Shown piece by piece: positions 8,801 to 21,117 of a DNA stretch of 64,000 bases. Position numbers and translations under genes: made by a program. The notes under the pieces are model-generated. The model searched no databases, was not told the DNA's origin, and was given only the letters and a program-made list of their open reading frames with translations. Each line of letters opens with the position of its first letter. The first letter of the stretch is position 1. Source of the DNA: Nematostella vectensis (Eukaryota > Cnidaria > Anthozoa > Actiniaria > Edwardsiidae); NCBI RefSeq assembly GCF_932526225.1, contig NC_064045.1, forward strand, positions 2,459,998-2,523,997. Direction: 5' to 3'.

Positions 8801-11359
8801 TCAGAGCTGGAGATCGTCAGAAAAGACACCGATATCAAGGTGCCGATGTATGACGTCTTTACCGCTAGTGAACCATCCAAGAAGGTGCGAAGTGTTCTCC
8901 TGGAGGGGGAGTCTGGGGCGGGCAAGACCACGTTATGCAAGAAGATTGCATATGACTGGGCAACAGGGGTCTTGGCCAAAACAGAGTCCTTCCCTCAGGT
9001 GGAGATAGTGCTGTCTTTGAAGTGTAAAGGGATGAGTCCTAAAGGGTTCCCACAGGCAATCCAAGATCAATTGTTTCCCGAGGAATTTAGTGTACAAGAT
9101 AGGGTAGAAGTGGTGCAGTACATCAAAGAAAACCAAAATAAGGTTTTGATAATCCTAGATGGATACGACGAGTTACCTTTAGAGGCAAGGGAGAGCATAA
9201 ATAATGTAATATGTAAAAAGTTCTATCCCTCTAGTTACACCCTTTTAACGAGTAGACCAGAAAAGAAGCTCAGCAAATACTTTACAGGAAGTAATGCTCT
9301 AGAAATCAAGGGATTTCACGATGTTGATGACTTCATCAGCATTTTCTTTAATGCATTACCAGATTACGCAGCATTTATTGTAGAGATTATCTCCAAAGGA
9401 ATCTCTAATGTCGAATTGTGTAATCCTCTCACCTTGATTCTCTTCTGTTTGAGTTACAAGGATCATTGTGAGAGGAACAGGGAAAAGGATTTCTCACATG
9501 GTATGACCCTTAGAGAACTTTACGAGGATGTAGCGTACTCACAAATTAGGAGATACTTTGAGAAGGAAAACATCAACTTTGACGATGACAATATTCAAGC
9601 GATGAGTTTAAGACTAGGAGAAATTGCTTTTCACAGTCTTAAGGAAAATGCTAACACCTTTCCACTTCCTAAACTATCAGAAGTATTGAAAAAGGTAGGT
9701 TTCTTAACACGCCTCAAATCCCCTAGCACCATACGAGCAGTAGAAATGTACTCCTTTGTTCACAAGTCTTTTCAGGACTTTTTCTGTGCTGTGTTTATAG
9801 CTGACAGGCTTGGACAAGGCATTGTTGAGAGTGTATTGATTAATGATTTTGAATTTTACCACACTGTCAATCGTTACGACCTCGCTATGATGGTAGGAAG
9901 TAATGTGATGAAAGCCGTGGAATCTCTCGCAGGCAAAGTACCCGAGAATCCACCCGAAGGGATTCCATGGTGTGATTGGCTTGATCACTCTCTTGCTCTC
10001 AAGTTGCTGTGTCAGTGTCTGGCGAAATGCAAAAAATCAGAAATCGTCAAAGTTTTGGAAAAGGCATATTGCCTCCTTCCATGCAGAGTGCTTTTACAAA
10101 TTGATTTTGAGCCATGTTATTCTACGCTGTTAGGATTGTCATATTTGCTATCTTACGATTTGTCTCGTTCCCAGAGCCTGCAGACTGTCGGTAATGTCAG
10201 CGGTTTGCGTCCCCTTGGTGATCTTGCTATCCCTTTTTTGAATTATACAGATGGGATCCCTGATCAATTTACAAAAGCGTTAGCTTCTTCTCCGATTCGA
10301 AAACTAGGTATTTCTTGTCCCCCTGGTGCAGGTGATATTGTAAAAGCGCTTGTCAGCATGCTGTCACGTACCACATTACAGTCTCTCAGTCTTTTTGATG
10401 GGATCGACGAGGCTAATTTTGGCAATTTAATCGAGTCTTTAAAGAACAACGTTACACTCTCAGAAATCTGTATTGTATCTGACGACTTTGGTGATTCGTG
10501 TGCTATCAAGTTGGCTGAGATCTTATCTGATAACACCAGTCTCACTGACGTTCGCATTAATAGTACAATCCTGGGAGGTACTGGCATTAAAAGCCTCGCC
10601 AATGCATTGAAAGTCAATAAAACAGTACGAACTCTCGGGATAGATGGTGGTAACTTGACGTCCGAAGCAGGCCGTGCTATCGGTGAAATGCTGAGACATA
10701 ACACTACTGTCACGTCTCTTTTTCTTAGCGGTCGAAGGCTAGGTGATTCCGGGGCTCGGGGTATCGCTATTGGTCTTGCACAAAACACGACCATCGCTCA
10801 ACTTAGCATAGCGCATTCTAGTATAGGCACCGCTGGCATTAAGGCAATTACAAAAGTCATTCAAAATGTTACCCGCTTAAATTTGTCTGGTAACCCGGTA
10901 GGGTACGGTGGAGTAAAAGCTATTGCTAGACTTCTTGTGAAAAGCTGTTGCAGGTTAAAATTCCTTTTTCTTGATCACTGTAATATAGATGTGTTTGGTG
11001 CCAAGAAACTCGCCATAGCTTTGTCAAGGAATTCATGTCTCGAGAAACTGTCCGTAGCTTGTAATGATATTAATGACGAAGGGATGTGTGCGCTGGCTGA
11101 GTCTGTGGCTAGTAATGAAACATTACAGGTTCTTTACATCTCGTACAATAACGTCGGTCAAAATGGTAAAAAGGTTATAATTAGCGCTTGCGAAACGAGC
11201 AAGTCCGTCCGGCATCTCTACCACGAGAACGACTCCATTCTTAATACGTTCACCAAACCCCACTCGGTCTGTGTAGTTCCCCGTCGAGTAAATGCCTCTG
11301 TTTTAATTTTAAGTTTGAGGGAGTGTTTCATCTCTACAAAACATATAGTCGAGGTGTAG
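5849..11359 (+). CDS. NLR-1: HEPN-coiled coil-NACHT-LRR receptor, complete
   Basis: Four coding exons join in phase: 5849-6611, 6915-6978, 7205-7248 and 8688-11359, giving 1180 residues. All introns have GT-AG ends (GTAAGT donors on exons 1 and 2, GTACAT on exon 3). The ATG lies six bases after a strong acceptor (TTTTTGCAG, 5834-5842), so a non-coding upstream exon is likely. Residues 1 to about 190 resemble the DZIP3/hRUL138-like HEPN domain, with the RX4-6H motif as RNNVFAH at 118-124. Residues about 195-245 are heptads of the ETKKEVQ type. NACHT has Walker A GESGAGKTT at about 364-372 and Walker B LIILDGYDE at about 444-452. Leucine-rich repeats of the ribonuclease-inhibitor type fill roughly 760-1120. 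By family this is a cytosolic innate immune sensor that would oligomerise through NACHT. Ligand and effector output are unknown. Confidence 0.88.
6612..6914 (+). other. NLR-1 intron 1
   Basis: It contains a single copy (around 6750-6785) of the CTTGCTTTATATCCTTGT sequence that is amplified to about 18 copies in the same intron of NLR-3. Nothing else is recognisable. Confidence 0.8.
7249..8687 (+). other. NLR-1 intron 3
   Basis: It holds a pogo-like MITE (7488-7973). A further segment, about 8130-8330, has an acceptor-like CTTGGCTGCAG and a 65-codon open frame conserved in all three units (8138, 22358 and 47259). The flanking exons already join in phase, so this segment is not needed; an alternative exon is possible but unsupported. 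Confidence 0.6.
7488..7973 (+). mobile_element. pogo/Tigger-like MITE, 486 bp
   Basis: Terminal inverted repeats read CAGTGGAACCTGGAT on the left and ATCCAGGTTCCACTG on the right, flanked by TA on both sides (7486-7487, 7974-7975). These ends are typical of the pogo/Tigger branch of Tc1/mariner. No transposase is present. It holds a single copy of the 63-bp sequence that is amplified in unit 2. Confidence 0.8.
8688..11359 (+). CDS. NLR-1 exon 4, NACHT and LRR module
   Basis: One 2672-base exon encodes the whole NACHT and LRR part. It starts after the acceptor TTTTTTTTAG and completes an alanine codon with the last G of exon 3. After the Walker motifs comes a TSRPEKK segment (sensor 1 region), then a winged-helix-like stretch with HKSFQDFFCAVF, a motif common in animal NLRs. 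LRRs alternate about 28-residue units with the NNTSLTDVRI, TVTSLFL and NETLQVLYISYNNVG patterns. The last 30 residues differ from NLR-3 because of small indels near 11280. Confidence 0.9.
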
Positions 11360-11444
11360 AACAGCAAGCCGAGGAGAGCTTGACTACATTCAACTTGCTT
11401 TCATTTCTAGCTTAAAATATTATCGGTCCTCCCCCTTAAACAAA

Positions 11445-11669
11445 CATCTTGTTTCTGCATAAGACTTGCGGGACTAGGGTATTGTAGTCCATCTTGTTTG
11501 TGCATAAGACTGGGGGGACAAGGGTATTGTAGTCCATCTTGTTTGTGCATAAGACTGGGGGGACAAGGGTATTGTAGTCCATCTTGTTTGTGCATAAGAC
11601 TGGGGGGACTAGGGTATTGTAGTCCATCTTGTTTGTGCATAAGACTGGGGGGACTAGGGTATTGTAGTC
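11445..11669 (+). repeat. 45-bp minisatellite, exactly 5 units, 3' of NLR-1
   Basis: Five tandem copies of a 45-bp unit (CATCTTGTTTGTGCATAAG...GGGTATTGTAGTC), starting 86 bases after the NLR-1 stop. Copies 2 and 3 carry ACAAGG where others have ACTAGG. The same array has 25 copies after NLR-2 and 5 after NLR-3. The long peptide-repeat frames across it on both strands are a consequence of a unit divisible by three. Confidence 0.95.
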
Positions 11670-11764
11670 CCCCTCCCCTACAGCCCAGCCATCTGGCTTG
11701 TGGTTAAGGTATTGGGGGGGGGGGTAGAGGTTTTTATAATGACCCTCACAGGTGGCTTACACTA

Positions 11765-11913
11765 GCATGTCACGTGACCAACTAAAGAGTCCAAACGAGC
11801 ACCAACTTGTCAAACACGTAGCTGTGACTTGCTCGTGTGGCATGTCACGTGACCAACTAAAGAGTCCAAACTAGCACCAACTTGTGAAACACGTAGCTGT
11901 GACTTGCTCGTGT
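11765..11913 (+). repeat. E-box-containing direct repeat, 2 copies (unit 1)
   Basis: Two copies of a roughly 74-bp unit, each with the palindrome GTCACGTGAC (a CACGTG E-box). Further CACGTG sites follow at about 12235, 12413, 13072, 13157 and 13315. The block lies between the convergent NLR-1 and EPTP genes. Confidence 0.8.
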
Positions 11914-13078
11914 AAGCCGCCTGTTGTTGCAAGTTGAGTCAGAATAAATGATCTGTTGGAGTACACTAGGGGTGTTACTACGCAAAGCATATTGTCAAAT
12001 GTTGTACATACTTGTATTTTAGTCACTTTAATACCTAGGGCCTATTAAATTTCATATATTGCACAATGGTAATAAAAAAGATGACATTGATTATGTAGAT
12101 CGCTGACTGCTTGCATTAGCGTTGACTTTCCCCTCATCCTTCCCACGCTGCCGGTAAACCGCTCTGATTGCCTCCCTTCTGCGCATGCTCCTCAATATGC
12201 AGTAGTTTGGCTATAAGAGATCACGTGACTTCTTTGTAGCAAATTTACGCCAAAACACAGAAATGGCTGGACCATCATGCCAGAGAGTGACAAAAAAAAT
12301 AAAAATAAGCCCCTTCTGTCGAGGCATAGAAACTTTCTGGGTGATTAATAAGCGCTAAATATGTTTTTTTATTTCACCGTTCAAGCTTCGCGAGAGTCAA
12401 AAGTCACGTGATTTATTTAAGCAGGTCGTTTACTGCGCGCATGCGCGTTGTCCTGTTCTCAGGCCCCCTTAAGTTTCTCCACAGGAGACCCAAGCTCAGG
12501 GTTTGTTTAGCCCGTGGATCGCGAGTCTCTCTATAGCGAGTCTCGGGCTGTAGCAAGGGAGCCTCACTGAGACTCCATGCGTGAGCGTGTTGACTGCGAA
12601 TAGCCGCCATTCCCCTCGATTCGCAAAAGTTCCCAACATTTCTTTTCGTACGACTCTGACTTCTATACCCCACCTCCCCACCCCCCTTGGTAGCGGCCTA
12701 AGACTAAGATTGAGCTATCTTCAAAAAAATAAATGGACTAGACTCTTAGTGATACAAAACGTGTATTTTCAGCCGTTACATATATTTACTAATACAAACA
12801 AGAGGATTGTTGTATAGATCCTGATATTTAATCTGATGTATTGCTTGACGTTTAGATTGCGTGATCACCATATTTAGAAAAAGTGGTGTCTGAAAATGAA
12901 GGCGAAGTCCTCGTGACAAAAAACCCGCTCAAACCCGCACGTCACACAATCACGAGCCTTGGTAGTTGAATGTCTGACGCTACATGTCAATCAATCTCCG
13001 CTCTAACAGAGCAAATACGCCGCTAGCGTTACATCTTGTCACATGTATTGCGTGGTGGTTTCACGCGAGGTCACGTGT
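11914..13078 (+). other. Intergenic region between convergent NLR-1 and EPTP genes
   Basis: No coding exon is recognisable. It includes CACGTG E-boxes, two NRF-1-like TGCGCATG sites (about 12180 and 12440) and a C-rich stretch at 12670-12690. Conserved in units 2 and 3 with small deletions. Confidence 0.6.
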
Positions 13079-15030
13079 TCACGAGCCTTGGTAGATCCCA
13101 GTGCTCCGGTGTGAGGCGACCGCGAGGTAGACCCTCTCTCCCATGATGAAGCACGTCATGTCACGTGTCCGTGCGGACGAGATGGACTGGACCTTGGCGA
13201 ACTTTCTAGAGTGATACTTGTCCCAGGCGTAGATCACGGGATCGAGGCCACTGCTGATGATGGCAAGGTACGTCTTCTCTTTGCCCATATAAGGCTAGGT
13301 AATGCTCACCCAATCACGTGCCTGGAAAAATACAAATGAAAAGTCACGCAACATTGTCTCGTAGACGTCCTCGAAGTACAATATCAAGCATAAAGCTGAA
13401 ACACTTTTTGTTATTGATTATCATTTACAAAATAGCGGTGTATTCGCAAGAAAACTTTACGAATAAAATCTGACCCATAATTGGCGATATTTGCTTGAAA
13501 ATATATTTGTTACTCGCTTGAATTAGCCGATGGAGAGGGGTGCTTTGTGCGACTCGGCATCGAGCGGGAGCATAAAATGGTGGCCTACTTTAAGGCTCAA
13601 AAGGTACCCCGGATGTGATGGGCAAAGTTTTCTCGATGTATGATTTGTTCGTTATCCTTATTCAATCCTAACTGACTGTCATACAAAAGGTTCCAGTATG
13701 TTGTACCACTGTAGCTCAGGGTCTATAAATGCCTAGCTCTCGTACCCTTTTAGATGGAACTCTCTGGAACTCGTTGAATGTGGTCCCATTCCACTGGAAT
13801 ATCAGCGACGAGTCCGCGCCCCACCGGGCCACTGCCAAATATGGTGTTCCCTCAACCTTTAATGACTTCAGGCCATACGCACGCTCTTCTGTGTACATCC
13901 GCTGGAACATCTCGAATCTTGAGCCGCTCCATTTGTAAATGGTCGCGTAAGGACCTCGAGAAGCGGGACCTGGGAATGAGTATAATTTTGACGATTATAA
14001 TGAAAGAGTAGACAAAGATCAACAACCGGGGAAGAGTAAGTTTTTGTTTACAGAGAGACAAAAATGTTTGTAACTCAATGTCCGATTCTATTTTAGGGTT
14101 CACGAGTCGCAAAGAGCATGAGAGAAAGAATCAACATCTCGACCTATTCATCTTTTAATAGTCTATGAAAATTTATAGCTGAACCTAATAGTAATTGCAA
14201 CACAAAGAATTTTATTGTTTAATGATAAGAAAAAAAACATTCTAAACAGCACCCCAAAAGTTCTCCAAAGTTCTCTTGTGTGAACATCTGGAAATTTGAC
14301 AATAAACAATTTTTTTGTCGGCCGTCTTCAGCGTACTGGCAGTGCGATCTCTACGAAAGTGGAGGTTTAGTGCGCCATGAATAACAATAAAATAAAAGAT
14401 TTCTGACAAATAAAATTGTTTATTGTTGAATTTCGAAATGTTCACAAAAGAGAATTTTGAAGAACTTTTGGGAAGTTATCAAGGACATGCTACTCTGCCA
14501 TTTAAGACCGAAATCATTTGTGTTGCAATTACTTTTCGGTTAAACATCAGATTGACTGGACTATAACAAAGTCTTTGCTGGAAGTGTGTGCTCGAGGTGT
14601 AATGCAGGGGCCTTATTCGATGACCCCCCCCCCCCCAATTAGGGCAAAATGGCGGCCGACAGAGAACTTACCAGTAATCGCTAGGAAAACCCCGCCATCT
14701 ATAGTAAAGGTCTCCAGGTCGGACCCCGCCGCCACAATACTCTGGTACCTCGTGAACTTCTCCCCATTCCACTTGAAGATATGCGAATAAGGTCCATAAA
14801 AGGTGGCCACTGCCAGGAACACGTCTTTGCCGATGAAGATGGGCTCCACGTCGGATGCTTTCTTGGTTTGGAGAGTTTGGAAAGGCACAAACTGGTTATC
14901 CACCCATTTGAAGACCGGGGAATCGAAGTTCCTGGAGTTGCTAGCCACGGCGAAGTATTGCTCGCCTCCGATCCTGAACGGCTGCCATTTGCGAGCATTG
15001 GCAACTTTGAGGACTTGGAAGTTGAAGAAT
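13079..15030 (-). pseudogene. EPTP (EAR)-repeat protein gene, 3' part, unit 1 copy
   Basis: Three minus-strand exons join in phase: 15030-14672, 13969-13746 and 13321-13079. They encode successive epitempin (EAR) repeats, with blades of the pattern F-x-Q-x(n)-D-x-E-x-F-x-I-x-G-x(2)-(Y/F)-LAVA followed by IFKW or IYKW (for example DVFLAVATFYG and HIFKWNGEKF). Such repeats form beta-propellers in secreted proteins of the LGI/TSPEAR group. The last exon ends GIYQGS-stop, but in this copy a TAG replaces a serine codon nine codons into it (unit 3 has TCG), so the reading frame is broken. Upstream exons are missing: only 167 bases separate exon 15030 from the divergent Ulp1 exon. Family call is firm, exact orthologue unknown. 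Confidence 0.72.
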
Positions 15031-15196
15031 CTAAAATGAAGGACATTTTGGCAATTTAGTACAGTGAAACCTTGATAATTCGAACTTAGAAAACTTGAAC
15101 TCCCCGCTAACTTCAGGAAATGTTAAAAAAAAACTCTAATACGCTTAAGGAATCTTCAAATAATATGCTTTTTTTGCATATGATACCTACGTGCAG

Positions 15197-17046
15197 TGGA
15201 TGACTTGGTGGTCGAAGTCAGTTCTGGATCAGACGAGAACAACAATGATGCAGCAGTGACGTCAGCTCCGATTCCGTATAGGACTCTAGATGCTACCCAT
15301 TTTGAGAGGTACTTCTAGAAGTGTATGATCAGCGGTAGAACGTTCATCATTTTTCTACATTACCATTTTTAGATCACACATCGAAACATTTAACTAGAAT
15401 ATTATCTATTAGCGCCATTTCATTTAGTAGGGGTCAATTAAGTTTGGACCTAGCCTAACTGCGAGAAAACGTGTGTATCAAGCTCCACTGCTGATTACTC
15501 TCATTCATTGTGCAAACGTTTCCCTTGTTGTAGTTCAACTAAAGGCCACGCCAAACTGGATCCTGTTGCAAGGATTCGTTACGCGGTGCACACGAACAAG
15601 CTGTCACCTTGCGCCACCCAGCTGGAATATCCCGTCTTCCGAGTCACCCCTGCATGCTTGTTTACCCTTCTCGACCCAAGGGAAGTGTCTGCGGCGGACA
15701 TAGCGCGGATAAAGGCGGGGGTCCCACGATTTGTCCCGGGATGGTGGACTGATTCGGTACGTTTTCAAAACAAAACTACCACGGTGGGATAAAAACGTGA
15801 TGTCACATTTTCTAGCTTGGAAACGGGCACGCCTAGAAAGGTTGTATTGGTGGCTGAGAAGTCTTTGTGTGTCATTGGGGGTGGCGTGGACTTCAGGAGT
15901 ATAAACCTCATCCTGATCCCCATCCAGTCATCTGATCACTGGAATTATTGGTGAGACCAATTTGTAAAATCTTTTACACAGTTTTGCAAGTTGACCTCGT
16001 GCCTGTCTGTGAAGTAAAAAAAAAAACATTTTGTAATATCATTTGTAGTCTATGGACAGGTTGTCAAAACAACGGTTATATTTCAACCCATTGTGTGGAG
16101 ATGAGGAACAGCCAGTCACAAACGTTTCTTTGATGGGACAAATCAACAAGTTCAGGTACACGCGAACCATATTATTTGAAAAAATAAATATGAACACTAA
16201 AGATGGCGAGCTCGTTTAGAAAGGATTCAAGCCATGTGGAAAAAAAGAAAGACGTTTCCATATTGTAAACTAGGGTACATTGTAAATTCTGTAATAGAAA
16301 CTGAGCTGGCTAAAACAAACACCCCCGTTTACCGTCTCTGAGGACGTGGACATGTCAATCCTTTCAACGCAACGCGGATACCCTGTGGTATCCGAAATGG
16401 AAAAATAAAATATTTCAAGACGTTCCACCAAAGGGATTTTTGGGGACTTTTAGTATGTTAACTAGGTTGTATCACTTGCTCAAAATCCGCTGAGAGAAAT
16501 TATATTGCAATAAGTTCCACCTGGGCCATTAAAATTTCATAGATTGACTGGACTACTGAAGACAGGATAGAACAACGCGATTGGCCTTGTGTTCACCCCA
16601 TGCATGCGAAGCAGGTTGATGGCTGCAACTGCGGTGTCTTCATATGCTTTGTATGTGTAACAGCTACGCTATGTATGTGTAACATTCACGGCCTTTGTAG
16701 CCCTGGGGGGAGGGGGTCCGTTTTCACGTTGACTAACATAAAATATGCTGGTATCAGACCAATTGAAAGCTCTCTATTGAGGTTGGGAAACTATGAGCAA
16801 AGAGTTTTTTTTTTCAAGACAACAGAATCTGAGTGAAACAATTAATTTTAGTGCAAAATTATGACTAAAGATCGGTCATTCTGCTTTTAATTTTTGTAGA
16901 TCTTATGTAACTATTTCAAAAACTTTTGTATTTTTATCTACTATCAATAGTTTGCCTGTTGCCTGGCTCTTGGAATTCCACCAACTCCATACTAAGCGGC
17001 GGCTGCTGTCTCAAGTCATTGGATCCTGCTGTGATGACATGAATAG
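15197..17046 (+). pseudogene. Ulp1/SENP-like (C48) cysteine protease gene, middle part, unit 1
   Basis: Exon-like blocks with GT-AG edges: 15197-15308, 15534-15756, 15816-15950, 16049-16155, about 16566-16650, and 16951-17046. The third contains IPIQSSDHW, with the catalytic His codon at 15937-15939. The fifth contains KQVDGCNCGVF, with the catalytic Cys codon at 16630-16632 and the upstream oxyanion Gln. That His...Gln...Cys order is the C48 family that cleaves SUMO-like conjugates. Not all phases join (block 2 to block 3 gives a stop), so the gene is probably decayed or my boundary is wrong. The 5' exons (seen in unit 2) and the terminal PHD exon (seen in units 2 and 3) are absent here. Origin from a transposon is possible, since C48 and PHD domains also occur in some DNA transposons. 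Confidence 0.6.
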
Positions 17047-17304
17047 GTAATTGTTAAGGACCCCATAGCTAAAAATAGAGAGGGGCTAAATTTGCTTAAG
17101 TTGACCCACCCTCCATAAAGGGGTTATATGCAAATTCACAAAGATGCGGACAAAAAGCCATGTTACAAATCAATTGTTTACTAATTAATGCCTTTATTAT
17201 ATCCATTAATATTGATGTTGAGCATATATTTTGTTGTTTGACGTTCTTAAAACAAATATAAGGTTGATAAATTCTACCTAGGTATCCCCTCCTCTTGGAG
17301 AAAA

Positions 17305-17315
17305 AGCAAGTACAT
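17305..17315 (+). other. Recombination junction: Ulp1 gene of unit 1 fused to NLR-2 exon 3
   Basis: Left of the junction the sequence follows the Ulp1 intron (GGAGAAAAAGCAA, continuing CAATAATAATC at 33875 and 55850). Right of it the sequence follows NLR exon 3 (ACATCTCATGACCC, as at 46930). The switch falls within a few bases of shared A/G sequence. Confidence 0.85.
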
Positions 17316-17938
17316 CTCATGACCCAGGGAATGAGCGTCTGCCAAAGAAAAAAGGTACATGTGACATGCTGAAGATATTTTAATAAAATAAAAGTGGCAG
17401 ATTCTAGAAGGGGGCGAGGGTCTAGTATTTATGTTAACCCCAATTATTTAGGTAAAATTTTAAGAAGACATATATATGGGAGTTTAGTTGCTCCTGTCAT
17501 TTGTTTTAAACAGTTAGTGTATATGTCAATGGGTCTTCCCCTCTTCCCCTGAGATAAATCATAGACTTCCACCGCTGATACAGTGGAACCTGGATATTAC
17601 GATACTTGATTTAAGAATAACCTCGATTTTATGATGGCGTTCTTTTCTCACGGTGGAAATACAGTGAAATGTAAAAGAAATTACCTTGATCTAGCATTAT
17701 TGGATACAATGAATGTTGATTTTACGATACAGATCTGTTTTCTCAAGCATAATTTTGACCTCCGTACATCGATATTACTGATTCTGTTGATCAACAAAAT
17801 GAGAAAAACTCAGTTGTGTACAGTACAGACAATCAATTTTTTTATTTGACAGATCTTTTTAAATACAGATTAAAGTCTTACAAAAAAAAACTTTACAGTC
17901 TTATATGGAGAACAGTTGCAAAATGATTATTTTGTAAA

Positions 17939-18133
17939 ATTTGATTAGTAACCCGACCGAGTACAACACTATTCCCAATGGATTTTTCTTTATATCGTAA
18001 AAGTTGATAAGTAACCCGACCGAGTACAACACTATTCCCAATGGATTTTTCTTTATATCGTAAAATTTGATAAGTAACCCGACCGAGTACAACACTATTT
18101 CCAATGGATTTTTCTTTATATCGTAAAAGTTGA
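17939..18133 (+). repeat. 63-bp tandem repeat, left block (3 units)
   Basis: Units of about 63 bp (GATAAGTAACCCGACCGAG...CTTTATATCGTAAAA), one copy of which is part of the MITE in unit 1. The array continues on the far side of the LINE. Confidence 0.9.
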
Positions 18134-18348
18134 TAATAATAATAATAATTTATTAATTTATATTGCGCTTTTTTCATATAATGATCAAAAGCGCATTACA
18201 ATATAACTAAATGTTGAACTAATATATACAATAAAATTTACAATTATAATCGAAAATAATATGAAATAATAGATTCATAGGAAAAATATTGAATAAAAAA
18301 ATAAAATAATAAAAATAAAAATATCTTTATATTGATGATTATGTGATA

Positions 18349-21080
18349 TCAAGTGTTAAAAGCTAATTTAAAAAGATGAGTCTTAAGTTGCGCTTTAAAA
18401 TTAAAGATACTGCAATTGATGGTGCGAAGATTTGCAGGGAGAGCGTTCCATGATGTAGGTGCAGCAACACTAAACGATCTGTCACCGAAAGACTTCATCA
18501 TTTTTCCTGGGGGATGCATTAAAGAAAGGCCCTCATTTGAGCGCAGTGAATAGCGCGCGTTATTCTTAATTCTAATGAGATCAGTTATGTAACGAGGAGC
18601 TAGCCCCTGAAGAGCTTTAAAAGTGATTAGCAAGATTTTAAATTTAACCCGATACCTTACAGGCAACCAATGAAGATTTCTTAGCACAGGCGTAATATGA
18701 TCGTACTTTTTGCATGACGTGAGCAGCCTAGCTGCAGCATTCTGCACCCTTTGCAATTTACCCATTTCTCGTTCTGGTAGTCCATAAAGGAGTCCATTAC
18801 AAAAATCTATTCTACTGGTAACAAAGGCATGTAACACTATTTCTAGTTTATCCCTAGGCAAAAATTGGCTTATTCTCTTAATATTGTGCAGCCAGAAAAA
18901 CGCTGAACTACAAGACTTAGAAATATGGGTCGACATAGAAAAATGTGAGTCGAACCAGGCACCAAGATTGCGCACTTCTGAAACGGGCATAATATCTATA
19001 TTGCCAACACGAACTGAACAATTATCTACTTTCAACAGCTGTTGTTTCGATCCGATAACAAGAAATTCAGTTTTATCGTCATTGATTTTTAACTTGTCCT
19101 GGTACATCCAAGTACGTAATTTATTGATGCATCGTTCCATAGCATCCAAAGAATCCGCTAGGTCCGTCTCACTATTGGGATCAAAAGATAGATAAAGTTG
19201 TGTGTCGTCAGCGAAACAATGTGCATCCGGCAGATGGGCTTGTACTATCTCAAAGAGCTTGGAGGTGTAAAGTACAAACAGAAGCGGGCCAAGACAGCTG
19301 CCTTGTGGGACACCAAAACGCAGATCAAAGCTGTCCGACGTCACCCCCTCAAACAACACACGCTGGCTGCGCCCTGATAAATATGACGTAAACCACTCCA
19401 AAGCCTTCCCAGCGATGCCGAAGCTAGCAGTTAGACGTTGGAGCAAAATTGAGTGATCAACTGTATCAAATGCAGCACTTAAATCTAAGAGTACAAGTAA
19501 TGTAACGCGCTGCGAGTTCATATTCAATAATATATCATTAGCAACTTTGACCAACGCCGTTTCCGTACTGTGATGCTTGCGGTATGCAGACTGTAATAGC
19601 GGATAAAGCGCTGACTGAATAAGATGATTATCCGTCTGATTGAAAACTGCACGCTCAATGAGCTTGGAAACATAAGCTAAATTGCTCACAGGACGCAAGT
19701 TCTTGAAGATAGATTCCAATCCCTGTTTCTTTAACAGTGGTACGACAATAGCCTCCTTCCAGCAGTCAGGAAAAATTCCTGATTCTAACGAGTTATTGAT
19801 TAGCTTGGTGATCACGGAAACGAGTGGCTCACTACAGGATTTCGAAAAGGGCGTAGGTATGGGATCGAGGCAACAAGAAGTACATTTCGAATTCTTAATG
19901 AGCATGCGTACATCTTCCTCAGTCAACAACTTGAAAGCTTCCATTCGAGGGACTAGAGAGACCGTTTCTACAGTACAGTCATTCACCAGATCACCGCTCT
20001 GTACATTCTCCGAGGCACTACAACCCTTGTCAAGCTCATCACGCAGTCGGTTGATTTTTTCCACAAAATACTTTCCTATGTCGTTTGCCAATGCTGATTT
20101 ATCCGCATAGTCCGAGAAGCATAGTGAGTTCTTTTCCACTAAAAGATCTTTCACAGCACGAAATAACTTGCCTTGATTATCAGAATTCTGACTGACAAAG
20201 TCAGTCAAAAAAGCAGATTTGGCTTCTTTCAGCAAATACGTCACATGATTTTTGTGTCGTTTGAATGAGGCGAGATCATCAGCAGACCTAGTAGTTCTCC
20301 ATTTTCTTTCTGCGCGCCTGCGCACTCTCTTAGCCTCACGGATTTCCTCAGAATACCAGGGCACTTGGGGTCTGACTGTAACTGTTTTCGTCTTGAGTGG
20401 CGCATGGCGATCGAGTAATCCAGCAAGTGTTTTGTTATAACAGTCGACCAATTGCACAGTCCCCGAAGGTGGGTCCTGACACAGTTCCGAGGCAGACAAA
20501 TCACTCATGAATGCTGTTGTGTCAATAGCCTTCACTTTCCTAAAGGATACCTTTTTCCTAGAGAACTCCGGCATTGAAATATTTATGGCGAAAAATGCTA
20601 TACAATGGTCTGAGAAATAAGAGCCAGGTTGGACATCATGTATGAGACTAGAATCTAGAGTCCTTGAGATAAGCAAATCCAAAGTGTTCCCTGAGATATG
20701 AGTAGGGAAGTTAATGTGCTGCTGTAGACCCATTGATGACAGTAGATCTAAGAAGCGAGCTGCATCGTTATCAGAATCGATATTAACATGGATATTGAAA
20801 TCACCAGTCAACACCAGAGGCTCAGTTGTCATGACAACAGACTCCAGGAACTCGGCGAATTCCGAGATAAACATGCTCACAGTGAGCGGATGACTTGACG
20901 AGTATGGTGGCCTATAGATGGCAAGTAAACGCAGACGAGTAGAGCCAGACACAATTGTCCACTCCGAATACTCAAAAGAATCATAAATACCCGCTCTTGC
21001 TTTTTTAACTACAAGTGAGTCCCGTGCCAATATACCAGTACCACCCCCATTTCTGTCTGAGCGAGGGTGATCGAGTAGCC

Positions 21081-21117
<37 letters not shown>

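Noticed and set aside
10264-10794. Antisense 176-codon frames over the LRR region
   Set aside because: Shadow frames of the LRR coding exon, present at the same place in NLR-3.
5849-11359. 2A-like signal in the NLR genes, as reported for some invertebrate NLRs
   Set aside because: I found no NPGP motif in the NLR frames; the motifs in this window belong to LINEs only.
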